Assembly: GCA_030533445.1 (NCBI GenBank) | Contig: CM060076.1 | Span: forward strand, 3,600,501 to 3,664,500 | DNA length: 64,000 bases | Direction: 5' to 3' | Source: Cyprinodon diabolis | Taxonomy: Eukaryota > Chordata > Actinopteri > Cyprinodontiformes > Cyprinodontidae | Shown: in pieces, positions 48,700 through 60,210 of the stretch | Position numbering within the stretch: position 1 is the first letter of the stretch | Layout: each line of letters starts with the position of its first letter | Position numbers and translations under genes: made by a program | The notes under the pieces: model-generated | What the model saw: only the letters and a program-made list of their open reading frames with translations | What the model was told of the DNA's origin: nothing | The model's database searches: none

Positions 48700-48750
48700 T
48701 CACACTTCTTTCACTTTCAGGACTGTTTCTTTACGCATCGTGACGTCATC
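48700..48750 (-). promoter_or_regulatory. ISRE-like and CRE motifs upstream of IFI44-like gene
   Basis: GAAAGTGAAA (minus strand, 48709-48718) fits the GAAANNGAAA core bound by IRF/ISGF3. TGACGTCA (48741-48748) is a perfect palindromic CRE. Both lie within about 170 bp of the 5' UTR donor, the expected place in an interferon-stimulated promoter. Confidence 0.65.
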
Positions 48751-48853
48751 ACTGATGCAGAATAATTCTAGGCGGTGTATAGTTAATACAAATCTTCCTT
48801 ATTTGTGCACTTTAATTATGTTCATGATAAAGATCCTTTCGCTAAAATACTGA

Positions 48854-49293
48854 AGAGGATTAGGGCCAGTGGGAAAAAAAAAGTTAACTGATTATTAAAT
48901 TTTATTTCAGTTTAGTATAGGAAAAGTCAGAATTCCGACTGAATTCTGACAATAAAAAAAGATCAGAATTCTGAGATTAAAGTCAGAATTCTGAGAAAAA
49001 AGTCAGAATTCTGAGATGAAAGTCAGAATTCTGAAAAAAATGTCATAATTCTGAGATTAAAGTCAGAATTCTGAGATTAAAGTCAGAATTCTGAGAAAAA
49101 AGTCAGAATACTGAGAAAAAAAGTCAGAATTCTGAGATCAAAGTCAGAATTCTGAGATTAAAGTCAGAATTCTGAGAAAAAAAGTCAGAATTTTGAGAAA
49201 AAAGTCAGAATTCTGAATTTTTTCCCATACTAAACTGAAATAAAATTTTAAAACCAGTTAACTTTTTTTTTCCCACTGGCCCTAATCCTCTTC
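48854..49293. mobile_element. Hairpin element with TCAGAATTCTGA minisatellite, copy 2
   Basis: AGAGGATTAGGGCCAGTGG / CCACTGGCCCTAATCCTCT ends; interior is a tandem array of about a dozen AGTCAGAATTCTGAG units alternating with GATTAAA and AAAAA spacers. Confidence 0.88.
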
Positions 49294-49439
49294 CGTACTA
49301 AAATGCCATCAGAACGCTTATAATTTTTTTATTTTTTGTTATTTAACCAGGGGTGAAAAAATCCCACTGAGGTTAAAAACCTCTTTTTCATAGGAGTCCT
49401 GGCCAAGAGGCAGCAAAGTTACATTAAGTGTCTCCCAAT

Positions 49440-49460
49440 CCCCCCCCCCCCCCCCCCCCC
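49440..49460. repeat. Poly-C tract, 21 nt
   Basis: Uninterrupted C run. Confidence 0.95.
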
Positions 49461-51188
49461 AGTGTCCACTATATTGGATCAGTCCATTTGCTGCACATGT
49501 TCAGAAAGGTCAAAACAGAAAGCAGCAAACCATTTGAAAACAAACGATGCAAAGAGCAGTGTTGCCAGCTTAGCGCTTTAGTCGCTATATTTAGCCACTT
49601 TTCAGACCCCTCTAGCACTTTGATTTCTAAAAAGCTCCTAGCGCCAAATCTAGAGACTTTTTTCTGCTACTGGAGACTTTGGAGACAACATCTAAAAGCA
49701 GCGAACTCTGCTCTCCAGAGCAAGTAGATTGGTAACCCCGCCTCCTGCTCTCCTCTATCTTGTCTGCTGTCATGATTCATGCAGCTATTATTTCATCCAA
49801 ATGAAAAATGGAGAATAGATAACCAGATCATGGCTCGTCTACAGTGAAAAGAAGGACTAGGTTATTTACTTTGGCCTTTTTGGAAACACAGGAAGGAGCA
49901 ATCAGCTAAGTGAGCTTAGTGCTTGGAAAACATCTTTCATTCCTTTAGAGACAGCATGAAAAGTCAGCTGAGTACAAAACATAGAGAGGAAAACAAGAAG
50001 AAAAGGGACAAGAAGAGAGGGACACAACCTAGAACAGATAATGGATGTCTATTCTATTAACATTTCTCTATCTGGAGAATGGGGCTGTTTTACGTGTTGT
50101 CTTCTCAATTCAGAGGGCCCCCGCCTGTCTTTGCCTAGGGCCCCAAATTTCCTAAATCCGCCCCTGGCCTGACGTACATCATCCCCATCATCTGTTACTT
50201 TATAATCATTTAGTGCAACATTTTATAGCTCAGCAGAGCCTCCATTATGCTGTGAAACATGGCATTTCTTCTGTTTCTGTTTTTTTCTTTCAGAGAATCA
50301 GGGCCATTATTACCATTTTATTAATTTATTGCTTAAATTGTGATATAAACTAAAATAAATTACAGTAAAATCGACTATAGGACTGTAGCGTTAGCCATTT
50401 CTACAGTAGTCTACTGTGACTCCAATCATCAAAATGGTTTACGATTCCTTATACTATTAATATACTTATGGCTTCATACAGGAAAAAGTGAGACACGTTT
50501 TCTCTTCTTGGTCGGAGAACTTCTCACACACCGTTTATTTTGTGCATGCTCAGTATAACACAGCAGTGCACACAATACGTAACAACGCGTATGCTGTTTA
50601 ACATGGCTTTGCAACACAAAGCAGAGATATATGCAACAAGGACAGTGATCTTGCTCTCCCACTAAACTGTGAGGTGGTTTATATTTTAACTACGAAAACT
50701 AGTGCAACTATCTAATAAAAGAACAGTTTAAACACCGTTGCTATGGTAACTAGATGTTCGGACTCTTGACCTCAGTATTTTTTGGGCCCTGCAGAGAATT
50801 ACACTAATGCTTAACAGCATAAAAGAGAACTTTAGTAAAATAAAAGTTTTCAAATAAGATATTTATCCTAATAAGGTTCACTCTGTTCACACCAAGCCCA
50901 AAATTGAGACCCATTAGATCATTTTCCTGGATTTACAATCTGCTTAGATTAATGTCATAACATCTATTTTTAGATTTTTTTCTTGACGTAAACCTTTCAG
51001 TGAGCTTTAGATCGTTTCTGCTGTAGAATTACAAACTGATGGCTTTGATTTTCTTTTAAAAGAAAAGTTTTGAAAGTACTTTAAATAGGAAATTATTACA
51101 TACAGTTCAATAGATAAGTGTTTTTAATTACGAGTAATTTTCATTTGAATGTGCTTTACTGGAGGCATCCTTGTTTGTCAAAGAACAC
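49461..51188. other. Intergenic, no gene seen
   Basis: Repeat-like text (GTCGCTATATTTAGCCACTT; GGGCCCCAAATTTCC near 50140) but nothing classifiable. Confidence 0.45.
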
Positions 51189-51204
51189 TACTGCCACCTA
51201 CTGG
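51189..51204 (-). promoter_or_regulatory. CTCF-type motif
   Basis: Minus strand CCAGTAGGTGGCAGTA matches CCASYAGRKGGCRSYA at all positions. It points toward the + motif at 26531. Confidence 0.5.
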
Positions 51205-51455
51205 TTTGTGACGTCACGGTGCGGTATCGGCTGTTGATCAAGTCCCAGTGCTGTATCTGGTGTTTGTCACAACGCGCTATTATCCAAGTCATCTTGAAAA
51301 CATTCTTCTTCCAAATGTTGGCTACATATTCCGTGTTTTTTCTCTGGCCAGGAGTTCGATGGCAAATCCTCCCTCTTCAAGTTGGCAATCCAATGATAAA
51401 CCCGCCCGTGGAGGATCAGGAATCAGAAAGGTACTCGTACTCGTCGTCTCCCGCT

Positions 51456-53558
51456 TTATCCGGAACCGGGTCGCGGGGGCAGCAGACTAAGCAGAGACTC
51501 CCAGACTTCCCTCTCCGCAGACACCTCCTCCAGCTCTGTTGGGGGAAGCCCTAGGCGCTCCCAGGCCAGCCGAGAGACATAGTCTCTCCAGCGTGTCCTG
51601 GGTCGTCCCCTGGGCCTCCTCCCGGTGGGACGTGCCTGGAACACCTCCCGAGGGAGGCGTCCAGGGGGCATCCGAAGAAGATGTCCGAGCCACCTCAACT
51701 GACTCCTCTCGATGTGGAGAAGAACCGGCTCTACTCTGAGCCTCTCCCGAAAGACCGAGCTCCTCACCCTATCTCTAAGGGAGAGCCCAGCCACCCTGCG
51801 GAGAAAGCTTATTTCAGCCGCTTGTATCCGGGATCTCGTTCTTTCGGTCATGATCCAAATTTCATGACCATAGGTGAGGGTAGGAACGTAGACCGACCAG
51901 TAAATTGAGAGCTTTGCCTTTTCGCTCAGCTCCCTCTTCACCACAACAGACCGGTGCAGCGTCTGCATTATTGCAGCAGCCGCACCGATCCATCTATCGA
52001 TCTCCCGCTCCATTCTTCCCTCACTCGTGAACAGGACCCCAAGATACTTGAACTCCTCCACTTGAGGCAGGGACTCTCCTCCAACCTGAAGGGGACAAGC
52101 CACCTTTTTCCGGTCGAGAACCATGGCCTCGGACTTGGAGGAGCTGATTCTCATCCCGGCCGCTTCACACTCGGCTGCGAACCGCCCCAGCACACGCTGT
52201 AGGTCTTGGCAGGAGGGAGCCAGCAGAACTACGTCATCCGCAAAAAGCAGGGACGAGATCTGCTGTTCTCCAAACCAGACCCCCTCCGGTCCTTGGCTGC
52301 GCCTAGAAATGCTGTCCATAAAAGTTATGAACAGGACCGGTGACAGAGGGCAGCCCTGTCGGAGTCCAACATGCACTGGGAACAGGTCCGACTTAGTGCC
52401 GGCAATGTGAACCAGACTCCTGCTCCGCTTGTACAGAGAACGGATGGCCCCTAATAAAGGGCCCCCGACTCCATACTCCTGGAGCACCCCCCACAGGGCA
52501 GCACGAGGGACACGGTCGAATGCCTTCTCCAAGTCCACAAAACACATGTGGACTGATTGGGCAAACTCCCATGAACCCTCAAGCACCCTGCAGAGGGTGT
52601 AGAGCTGGTCTACTGTTCCACGGCCAGGACGAAAACCACACTGCTCCTCCTGCAGCCGAGGTTCGACAATCAGCCGGACTCTCCTCTCCAGCACCCTGGC
52701 ATAGGCCTTTCCGGGGAGGCTGAGAAGTGTGATTCCCCGATAATTGGAACACACCCTCCAGTCCCCCTTCTTGTGGAGGGGAACCACCACCCCAGTCTGC
52801 CAATCCAGGGTAACTGTCCCCGACCTCCACGCGATTTTGAAGAGACGTGTCAACCATGACAGCCCGACAACATCCAGAGCTCTAAGATACTCAGGACAGA
52901 TCTCGTCCACCCCCAAAGCCTTGCCACCGTGGAGTTTTTTGACCACCTCGGTGACTTCGGCCTGGGTGATGAACGATTCCAGCCCCAAGCACCCCGTCTC
53001 TTCTTCCCCCACGGAAGGCTTGTCCGTCGGGTTGAGGAGATCCTCAAAGTATTCCTTCCACCGCCCGACAATATCCTCCTTCAAGGTCAGCAGCTCCCCA
53101 CTCCCACTGAAAACAGTGTTAGCGAAGCACTGCTTTCCCCTCCGGAGGCGCCGGACGGTTTGCCAGAATCGCTTTGATGCCAACCGATACTCTTTTTCCA
53201 TGGCCTCTCCAAACTCCTCCCAGGCCCGAGATTTTGCCTCTGCAACTGCCCGGGCCGTGACACAATTGGCTGCACGGTACCTGCTTGCTGCTTCAGGAGT
53301 TCCACAAGCCAGCCAAGCTCGATAGGACTCCTTCTTCAGCTTGACAGCATCCCTTACTATCGGTGTCCACCACCGGGTTCGGGGATTGCCACCACGACAG
53401 GCACCGCAAACCTTACGGCCACAGCTACGGGCAGCTGCATCGACAATAGAGGCAGAGAACAGAGCCCATTTGGACTCCATGTCTCCAACCTCCCTCAGAA
53501 CCTGAGAGAAGCTCTCCCGGAGGTGGGAGTTGAACACGTCCCTGACCGAGGGTTCCAC
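51456..53558 (-). CDS. LINE reverse transcriptase part (700 aa)
   Basis: RT motifs in order: NYRGITLLSLPGKAYARVLE, EEQCGFRPGRGTVDQLYTL, CFVDLEKAFDRVPR, GLRQGCPLSPVLF, LLFADDVVLLA with the catalytic FADD, KYLGVLF, then a C-terminal RNA-binding-like region ending LLPPRPGSG. The residues of the active site are intact. The N-terminal SCGRKVCGACRGGNPRTRWW links to the endonuclease. Only the upstream frameshift stops this from being one long protein. Confidence 0.88.
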   Translation of the reverse strand: MEPSVRDVFNSHLRESFSQVLREVGDMESKWALFSASIVDAAARSCGRKVCGACRGGNPRTRWWTPIVRDAVKLKKESYRAWLACGTPEAASRYRAANCVTARAVAEAKSRAWEEFGEAMEKEYRLASKRFWQTVRRLRRGKQCFANTVFSGSGELLTLKEDIVGRWKEYFEDLLNPTDKPSVGEEETGCLGLESFITQAEVTEVVKKLHGGKALGVDEICPEYLRALDVVGLSWLTRLFKIAWRSGTVTLDWQTGVVVPLHKKGDWRVCSNYRGITLLSLPGKAYARVLERRVRLIVEPRLQEEQCGFRPGRGTVDQLYTLCRVLEGSWEFAQSVHMCFVDLEKAFDRVPRAALWGVLQEYGVGGPLLGAIRSLYKRSRSLVHIAGTKSDLFPVHVGLRQGCPLSPVLFITFMDSISRRSQGPEGVWFGEQQISSLLFADDVVLLAPSCQDLQRVLGRFAAECEAAGMRISSSKSEAMVLDRKKVACPLQVGGESLPQVEEFKYLGVLFTSEGRMEREIDRWIGAAAAIMQTLHRSVVVKRELSEKAKLSIYWSVYVPTLTYGHEIWIMTERTRSRIQAAEISFLRRVAGLSLRDRVRSSVFRERLRVEPVLLHIERSQLRWLGHLLRMPPGRLPREVFQARPTGRRPRGRPRTRWRDYVSRLAWERLGLPPTELEEVSAEREVWESLLSLLPPRPGSG

Positions 53559-54358
53559 CAGACGTTCAAGCAGACCCTCACAACATGTTTGGGCCTGCCG
53601 AGTCTTTCAGGCTTCCTTCTCTTCCAGCGTATCCAGCTCACCACCAGGTGGTGGTCGGTGGACAGCTCCGCCCCTCTCTTCACCCGAGTGTACAGGACAT
53701 GCGGCCGAAGATCAGAAGATACGACTACAAAGTCGATCATCGACCTTCGGCCTAGGGTGTCCTGGTGCCAAGTGCACCGATGGACATCCTTATGCCTGAA
53801 CATGGTGTTCATTATGGACAATCCGTGACTTGCACAGAAGTCCAATAATAAGACACCACTCGGGTTCCGAGCTGGGGGCCCGTTCCTACCGATCACCCCC
53901 CTCCAGGTGTCACTGTCGTTTCCCATGTGGGCGTTGAAGTCTCCCAGTAGAATGATGGAATCCCCGGGAGGGGTGCTTTCTAACACCCTCCCCAGGGATG
54001 CTAAGAAGGCCTGGTACTCCGTACTGCCGTTCGGCCCATAGGCAGAAACAACTGTCAGAGTCCTCCCCTCAACCCGAAGGTGAAGGGATGCGACCCTCTC
54101 GTCTACAGGGGTGAACTCCAACACGAGACGGCTGAGCTGGGGGGAGACAAGCAGCCCCACCCCCGCCCTCCGCCTCTCCCCGCGGGTCACTCCAGAGTAG
54201 AAGAGAGTCCAGCCTCTCTCAAGGAGCTCAGTTCCAGAGCCCTGGCTGTGCGTAGAGGTGAGCCCAACTATTTCTAGCTGGTATCGCTCCACCTCCCGCA
54301 CAAGTTCGGGCTCCTTCCCGGCCAGTGAGGTGACATTCCACGTCCCCAGAGCTACATG
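53495..54358 (-). CDS. LINE AP-like endonuclease part
   Basis: ERYQLEIVGLTSTHSQG, GVGLLVSPQLS, VVSAYGPNGS, ILLGDFNAHMG, MIDFVVVSS and STDHHLVVSWI are the ordered endonuclease/exonuclease/phosphatase-fold motifs with the catalytic DFN and SDH-type STDHH. The frame drifts out after HVVRV where the RT frame takes over. Confidence 0.85.
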   Translation of the reverse strand, partial: HVALGTWNVTSLAGKEPELVREVERYQLEIVGLTSTHSQGSGTELLERGWTLFYSGVTRGERRRAGVGLLVSPQLSRLVLEFTPVDERVASLHLRVEGRTLTVVSAYGPNGSTEYQAFLASLGRVLESTPPGDSIILLGDFNAHMGNDSDTWRGVIGRNGPPARNPSGVLLLDFCASHGLSIMNTMFRHKDVHRCTWHQDTLGRRSMIDFVVVSSDLRPHVLYTRVKRGAELSTDHHLVVSWIRWKRRKPERLGRPKHVVRVCLNVWWNPRSGTCSTPTSGRASLRF

Positions 54359-54379
54359 GCAGCAGTGCTACCCACTGTG

Positions 54380-56600
54380 CCGCTGAGCTGCCCAGGAAAA
54401 TATAAATCATATTAAGTTTAAATATAAATCATGTTAACTACAGCTTTTCACATTGTTCTATTAACAGGCTGCAGTTTTTCTATTCTTTTTTTCCCCTGAA
54501 TGTTACTTTTCTTATTGAAATCTGCACAGCATGTAGCGACAATTCAACATGATCATACAGTCAGATTGGTTCAAAGTTTTCTAAGACGTCCCTTTTTTAC
54601 TTCTACTGTACAGCTTAACTTTTACATGTTTGCTTCTTCCAAACTGCTCAGGTGTGACAGTAGCACCAACAAGTAAACAGAAAACACTTAAAGCTTCAAA
54701 TAAAAACTGAGTTTTCCATTTGTGGCACAATTGAAGCATTCTTTTTTTTCTTCTTTAGCCTGATTAGCCTATTAGTGGTTGTCTATAGATAATAGAGTTT
54801 ATTCCAAGAATTTAATGATTCAGAATCCAATGAAAAAAACATAAAGCTCTTATTTACACAAAACACTAAGTATCGTATAACAACAAATTAGGCAGGTGAT
54901 CCATCCTCACTAAAATACTAATTAATTCACCTCTGAGATGCAACTTGAGTGTGTTTTACTTTGCTAATGAAGATGAATAACCCGGTGCGGGGAAAATACA
55001 AATAGAGCAAAGAGAAGCAGAATCTATTCCTTAGACGGAATCCAACAGTTTAAATTACAATAGAGATATTTCCTGCACTTAAGTCATTTTAACTGAGTTC
55101 TTGTGCCTGTCGGGTTCTAAAGATGCCTACATGTAAAATGAGGAAACCCTGTTTTTCATTTGTATTGTATTATTAGAGAATTAAGGAGTTTAACTTAACC
55201 GTTTAGGATTAAAATGTTGAGTCAGGATTTTTTTTAATAAAGCATTTTCCTCCCATAATGAGGAACTGAATCCATAAAGCAGTGAAATTGGAACCATCTA
55301 TTTATAACATTAGAAAAGAATTTATCTGGGTCTTTTTTTGCAGAGAAGAAGATAAAATATCTGTGATGCTTGGAAATAATTGACACGTTTTTACTCATAA
55401 TTGAAATCAGCAGTTAATGAAATATTAGAGGAAGCTATCAGAGGCCAGAAACAGATTTTAATTCATCTTTGGACGCCTCCTGTGCTAATTGTTTTGAACC
55501 TTGGCTCATTAAAGTTGTTCATCCATCAAAGGAGGTTTTTAATGACGAGGAAAACGCAAGTCTCCAGAAACGATTGCTGATGCACGGTTGGATTTTCTAT
55601 TCACCTTTTCCTCTGATGTGTCCAGTTTTCCCACCTCTGCTTTCAGACGTGTTGCTGAAAGGCCTCTGCAGTGCTGACAGCTGCTTTCTCTGCATCGAGG
55701 CTCTACCGCTGCAGGTTTGGTGGTTTTTCTGAGCCAGAGTGGGTCTTTCAGCTCAGCCTTCTCCTGTTCTTGGTGGGAGTGATTGACAGCTCACTCAGGC
55801 TGGAGGACAAGTCGCCCACCTAGTGAACGTCATACTGTGGGGGCGCCAGGTCCATTGTGCTCCCAGTGACAGTGTGGTACAGCTGCAGCAGGGAGGTGGA
55901 GGGGCAATGTGCATCCAACCGTGATGAGAAGATAATGGGAAAGCTAAGAGCATCATTACGTCTCTCTTCCCCCATTTATCCAAGAGGAACAGATGAAGTG
56001 GATGGATCTGGGAGTCTGTAAAAAGACAACAACAAAAAAAAACACCACAAGCAGAATCCAAGAAGCTCAACATATTTTATTGCTTCGGATACAAATGTTT
56101 ACAACTGTGGTCTGTGAGCGGCATCTAAAGCAGCCAAAACAAGCAGAAACTGAAGGATTTCTAGAAATTATTGATGAGATCAGAGCAAACCCAAAGCAGA
56201 AACATAGAGGGAAGCAGCAGCTTGAGATAAAAAATAAAAAAAAATCGACACATTCAGAAACACTGATCTTCTTGGTGCTGTCAGGAAAAAAAAAAGCTGC
56301 TTTGGAAGCAATTTTCCAGCTGAAGATTTCTTAAAAAAAGAGGCAGATTTTTGCAAGGCAGCAGTTATTAAACTGTAAAAGAAATAAAGGACATTTCAGT
56401 AGTTTGGTTTTGAAGACAAATCTCATCCCTGATGATTATTGTAAAAATGAAAAAAAAAATCCTCTATTTTTTCTAGGGTGGTAAGGAACTCCGGTTTAGG
56501 CCTGAGGTTTGCGGTGCAGAGCTAAAACGCTTTTTTTATTTAGTGAAAATATAACAGCAAGAGGATTTCACAACGGATGTCTATCTGGAAAAAAAATTAA
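54380..56600. other. Intergenic, no supported gene
   Basis: AT-rich. A GC-richer part at 55740-55990 has an open plus frame (SIVLPVTVWYSCSREVEG) without a known family or splice context. Confidence 0.45.
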
Positions 56601-56609
56601 AAAAAACAA

Positions 56610-57075
56610 CCTTAAACAGAGCGGATGGACTCGGATTTGAGCTTTCAAAAACCTATAATTCAGCGATAGAGTTGATTCCTTCCCACTATCATTGCAACCC
56701 CCACCCCCTTACAGGGGAAAAGAAGACCTCACCTGTTTAGCCAGGCCAACTATTCCCTCCGACCCCCCTTCCAGAGACATAGACAGTTATCAGGCATTGC
56801 AGGCTAAAAAAGAACCCAAACAACCCCGATTCCTAAGGTATGGACCCGTTTGTTCGGCTCACTTTGCATGTTTTCTAAGCCAAAACAAGCCTTTATTTTG
56901 GTCCACTCTACAGAGCCTCAAACTCTGTCCTATTTCTGACATTTTGAATTGAAAAAGCTTCCTGGATGGGAAGCGAAACGTCTTCAAACTTGAAAAAAAA
57001 AAAAAAGTCCAGTGGATTGTTTTTTTTAAACTTATTTGGAATGACTATGACCTGGATGATTGAGAATCTTCACTA
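56610..57075 (+). mobile_element. Penelope-like element 3' fragment, plus orientation
   Basis: CCTTAAACAGAGCGGATGGA, then CCCCTTACAGGGGAAAAG, GAAAAAGCTTCCTGGATGGG, AAACGTCTTCAAACTTG and CCTGGATGATTGAGAATCTT: the family end text in order and in the opposite orientation to the copies at 13.6 and 19.8 kb. Confidence 0.7.
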
Positions 57076-57079
57076 GCAA

Positions 57080-58030
57080 AACATAATTACTTGTTTTTCG
57101 GGGATTAGGGTTATTTCGCTCAATTATTTTCTCCATTTCTTCTATCACTATTTCCTCTTAGCATCCACTTTCAGCTAAAAACTTTTAAAATCGAGGAAAA
57201 ATTGACAATATCAGCAACAATCGTTCTGGAAAGGGTAATGCCGCACTGTGGATGTCTGTTGAGCAAATCGCCACCTAGAGGAGGCTGTCGGAACAAGCAG
57301 TGCTTCCATACAACCATCAATAAAAAAAGCTAATTCTCCAAACATAATTATTTGCATCTCAATAAAGCCAAAATTAGCTATTTTTATCACAAAAAGTGAG
57401 TGCACATCTTCATTTGCAGCCCTGCAGACAGACCTTAAGCCACCTCCCCACACGCACAAACACAGCAATCACATCAGAGAGCTGCTACTAGAGGTTTAAA
57501 ACTCTAATAACCTGCCAAAAATCAGCAGGTCTTATTTTTTTCTACAATCATTGGGTTAATAAATCTCATTTTTCTCACCAGAAACTTCCTTTCATTAATT
57601 TGCACAAAAAAACAATAACTAAAATGTACAAAATAAAAGAATAAACAAACCAGCTGCTAATCTGGCGAATGATAAAAAGAGTAAATGTCATTATATTTTG
57701 GAGCCAGGCTAAGGCTGCCAATAAGAACTGCTGACAGCTGTGGCTGCATAGATCTGTTTATTCCAGAACATTACCTGAGCTGAAAAAGAACAGAAATATA
57801 TTAGTTTAAGTGGAGAAGTGAACCCAAGTACATACTTCCATAAAGATATCAATACTTCTAAGTATTATCTTGTTCACCGCTTCGGTTTACAGGGAACAAA
57901 ATATTTTTTTTTTCTGAACTGCTATAATGAAAAACATCGTAATTTTTTCTGGAATCCCATGACTTCACTAAGGTAGGATTTTTATTAGAATTTATATTAC
58001 ATTAAAAATGTCAGTGCCATAACTGGCCTA
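57080..58030. other. Intergenic, no gene seen
   Basis: Nothing beyond AT-rich sequence. Confidence 0.45.
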
Positions 58031-58131
58031 CCACCAGGTGGCGCTAAATGTGTTCTGGAAAAGAGGACATCAGAAAAATGACCAACTGCAGCAAAAAGAC
58101 TAAAATACCAGAAACCACCAGTAGGGGGCAC
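58031..58131 (+). promoter_or_regulatory. Two CTCF-type motifs, 70 bp apart
   Basis: CCACCAGGTGGCGCTA at 58031-58046 and CCAGTAGGGGGCAC at 58118-58131 both fit the CTCF core and have the same orientation. Confidence 0.55.
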
Positions 58132-59217
58132 AATAACAAGATATCAATTGGTTCTCTAACAGATTTTAGAACAGGAGGACTGAGGCTGAGTCCGAACGTC
58201 CGTCCTAACCGCTCTCTAGATCTCTATACGGGGTTACTACTTTTTATACAAGCGTCGCAATGTCCAATGGATGAAAATGTAATGCACTTAAAATTTCCCA
58301 CAATGCATCTTGAAAAGTTGTGTCCATCCATGGTCACTAAACAACCAGACATATCCCAGAATGCTTTGCAAGATCATAGAGATCATGGGTGTCACTACTC
58401 GATCCGTACCATCAGTTAATTGCTCAACCATATGTACATCCGGTCGAGCTCGATTTTAATTTGTAAAAAAGACCTAAATTACATTTAATATTTAATAGGG
58501 TTAATAAATTATATCCTGGGAAAATACATGCATTAAAATCTTTTTTTAATAACTCATCTGTTCCCGATCTATGCAGGAAATGGGATCTACGCTACTTCCG
58601 GGAGCGAGCTTTTTCTGCTTTTTATTTAAAAATAAAACTTTTTTTTTGTCTTTTTTAAGCTTTATTCTTTCTTTTTGTGTTAATATCATGGTATATAGTG
58701 CATAATATAAGGAAAGAAAATACAAAAATAAATGATAAACATTTCAGATAATGCAGTTTAACACAGAAAATGTAAACAAATTAAAATATGAAAGATTTGT
58801 TTTAGCATTCTTATAGTGATTTAAGGATAAAAAATAAGTACTTTTAGCACATGTGCAAATGAGCTGATGGAACGGATCGTCCTTCCGGTACAAATCGGGT
58901 AGTGTCATAGTGACTTGTTTTTGGGGCGATTGAGGAAAAAAAATGGGCGGGGATTGTGGTGCGGGCGTGTTGGTTGCTCACCACACACAGTCAGTAATTT
59001 TGCAACAGTGAAGTGCTATCCGTTCCTTTTAGGGGGGCTTCACCTAGACGTTACAGGTCTAGCACTCCTAGTGGCTTAAAGGTACAGTGTTGCTTGAATC
59101 TATAAAAAAGATGCATGTTCAACGTCTCCACTGTTATGTTATTTTTTGCTGAGAAAGTCATAATGAGTAAATGAGGCTGCTAGAGGCACATTTGGCTGCA
59201 GGAACCTGTTCCAGGAA
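58132..59217. other. Intergenic, no gene seen
   Basis: The plus frame at 58048-58419 is not like any protein I know and overlaps the CTCF motifs. Confidence 0.45.
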
Positions 59218-59258
59218 TCAGTGTAGTTCGCTGTGGCGTTTCTTCATTTCCACAGCAT
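59218..59258 (-). CDS. Candidate terminal exon of an unknown gene
   Basis: TTACCCTTGCAG acceptor followed by 41 nt giving (D)AVEMKKRHSELH and TGA. It would need a phase-1 upstream exon to the right; none was identified. Chance is a real alternative. Confidence 0.25.
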
Positions 59259-59903
59259 CTGCAAGGGTAAAAATAAATTACCAAAGCGGAAACTTAACCC
59301 AAAGAAAAAAAAAAAAAACCTAAGCATGTAGACTGAATTTTGGATGTGGTACAGGAGAGAGGGAGGAAAAAAGAAAGCTCTGCATTGAAGAAATACAATT
59401 TAGTTTTATTTTTAATAATTTTTTCCCCCTTGATTTCATATTGATTTACCAAAGTTCAACGTAACGTCTGTGACAGAAACATCAGTGGGGTTTTTTGTTT
59501 GTTTTCTGAACATTCCTGCAGTTGTTTTGAAATCGGGAGACATCATTTAGATGAAAAACTTTAAGGACCCCACTATGGAAGTCCACACAGGTCCTACACC
59601 ATCCAGAGTCAAAATTTTAAACTTTTTTTTTACTTTTAACAACATTCTTATGATTTTTCTTTATAACAATCATTTGACTAAGGGGTATTTCACTTGATTC
59701 ATGCATATGTGAGTAATCTTCATGATTTTGGCTGTCGGAGATATGTATAAAACAATTATTTATATGCTGTATATTTCTTCTTCAGTAAAATGATACTTTT
59801 ATTCTGCACCATTCTATGTTCGGTTGCATAATTTTTTTTTAAAGAATAGTTTTGATGAAAAAGTTGTAGCTATAACCTTTCGTCGAGCCAAATTCGAGTG
59901 AAA

Positions 59904-60210
59904 TAAGGTACAGTGGAGGATGTTCATTTTCCAGGTGGATCATCAAAATGAGTGGTCCCCCTAACTGTCAATCATCCTGGTGATATGTTTACATGAGGCC
60001 GTCCTACGTGCTTGTCCCCATTTTCACTCACCGGTGGTGATTCTGACAAAGGAAAAATTGCACATCTTATATCGGAAAGTATGTTTGTATGAGCGATACA
60101 AACAGCAACTTTTAAACAGAGCGTGCACAAGGAGAAATGGGCTCTTTTTTCTTTTTAAGTGAGGAGGGCGGGTCTAATCAAAAATTCACAAAAATCCTCC
60201 TATTTCTACT
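59904..60210. mobile_element. MITE family M, copy 4
   Basis: AAGGTACAGTGGAGGATGTT ... CAAAAATCCTCCTATT, with GTCAATCATCCTGGTGATAT inside. Its reverse strand reads ATGTCAGAATCACCACCG before GTGAGT, echoing copy 3. Confidence 0.7.

Larger units (their letters stand above)
51435..54358 (-). mobile_element. RTE-like LINE, nearly intact, 5'-truncated
   Basis: Contains an AP-endonuclease and reverse transcriptase in one reading unit broken by a single frameshift near 53575. The open frame begins within LGTWNVTSLAGKEPELVREV, close to the usual start of the endonuclease. The usual GGATGG-type tail is replaced by GACGACGAGTACGAGTAC. Clade assignment rests on the RIQAAEMSFLRRVAG / LGHLLRMPPGRLP C-terminus. 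Confidence 0.85.

Noticed and set aside
53530..53828. Plus-strand frames across the LINE
   Set aside because: Shadows of the minus-strand endonuclease coding sequence.
55993..56334. 113-codon lysine-rich frame
   Set aside because: Low-complexity A-rich sequence; no homology recognised.
58048..58419. 123-codon plus-strand frame
   Set aside because: No motif, and it overlaps CTCF-like sites in noncoding text.
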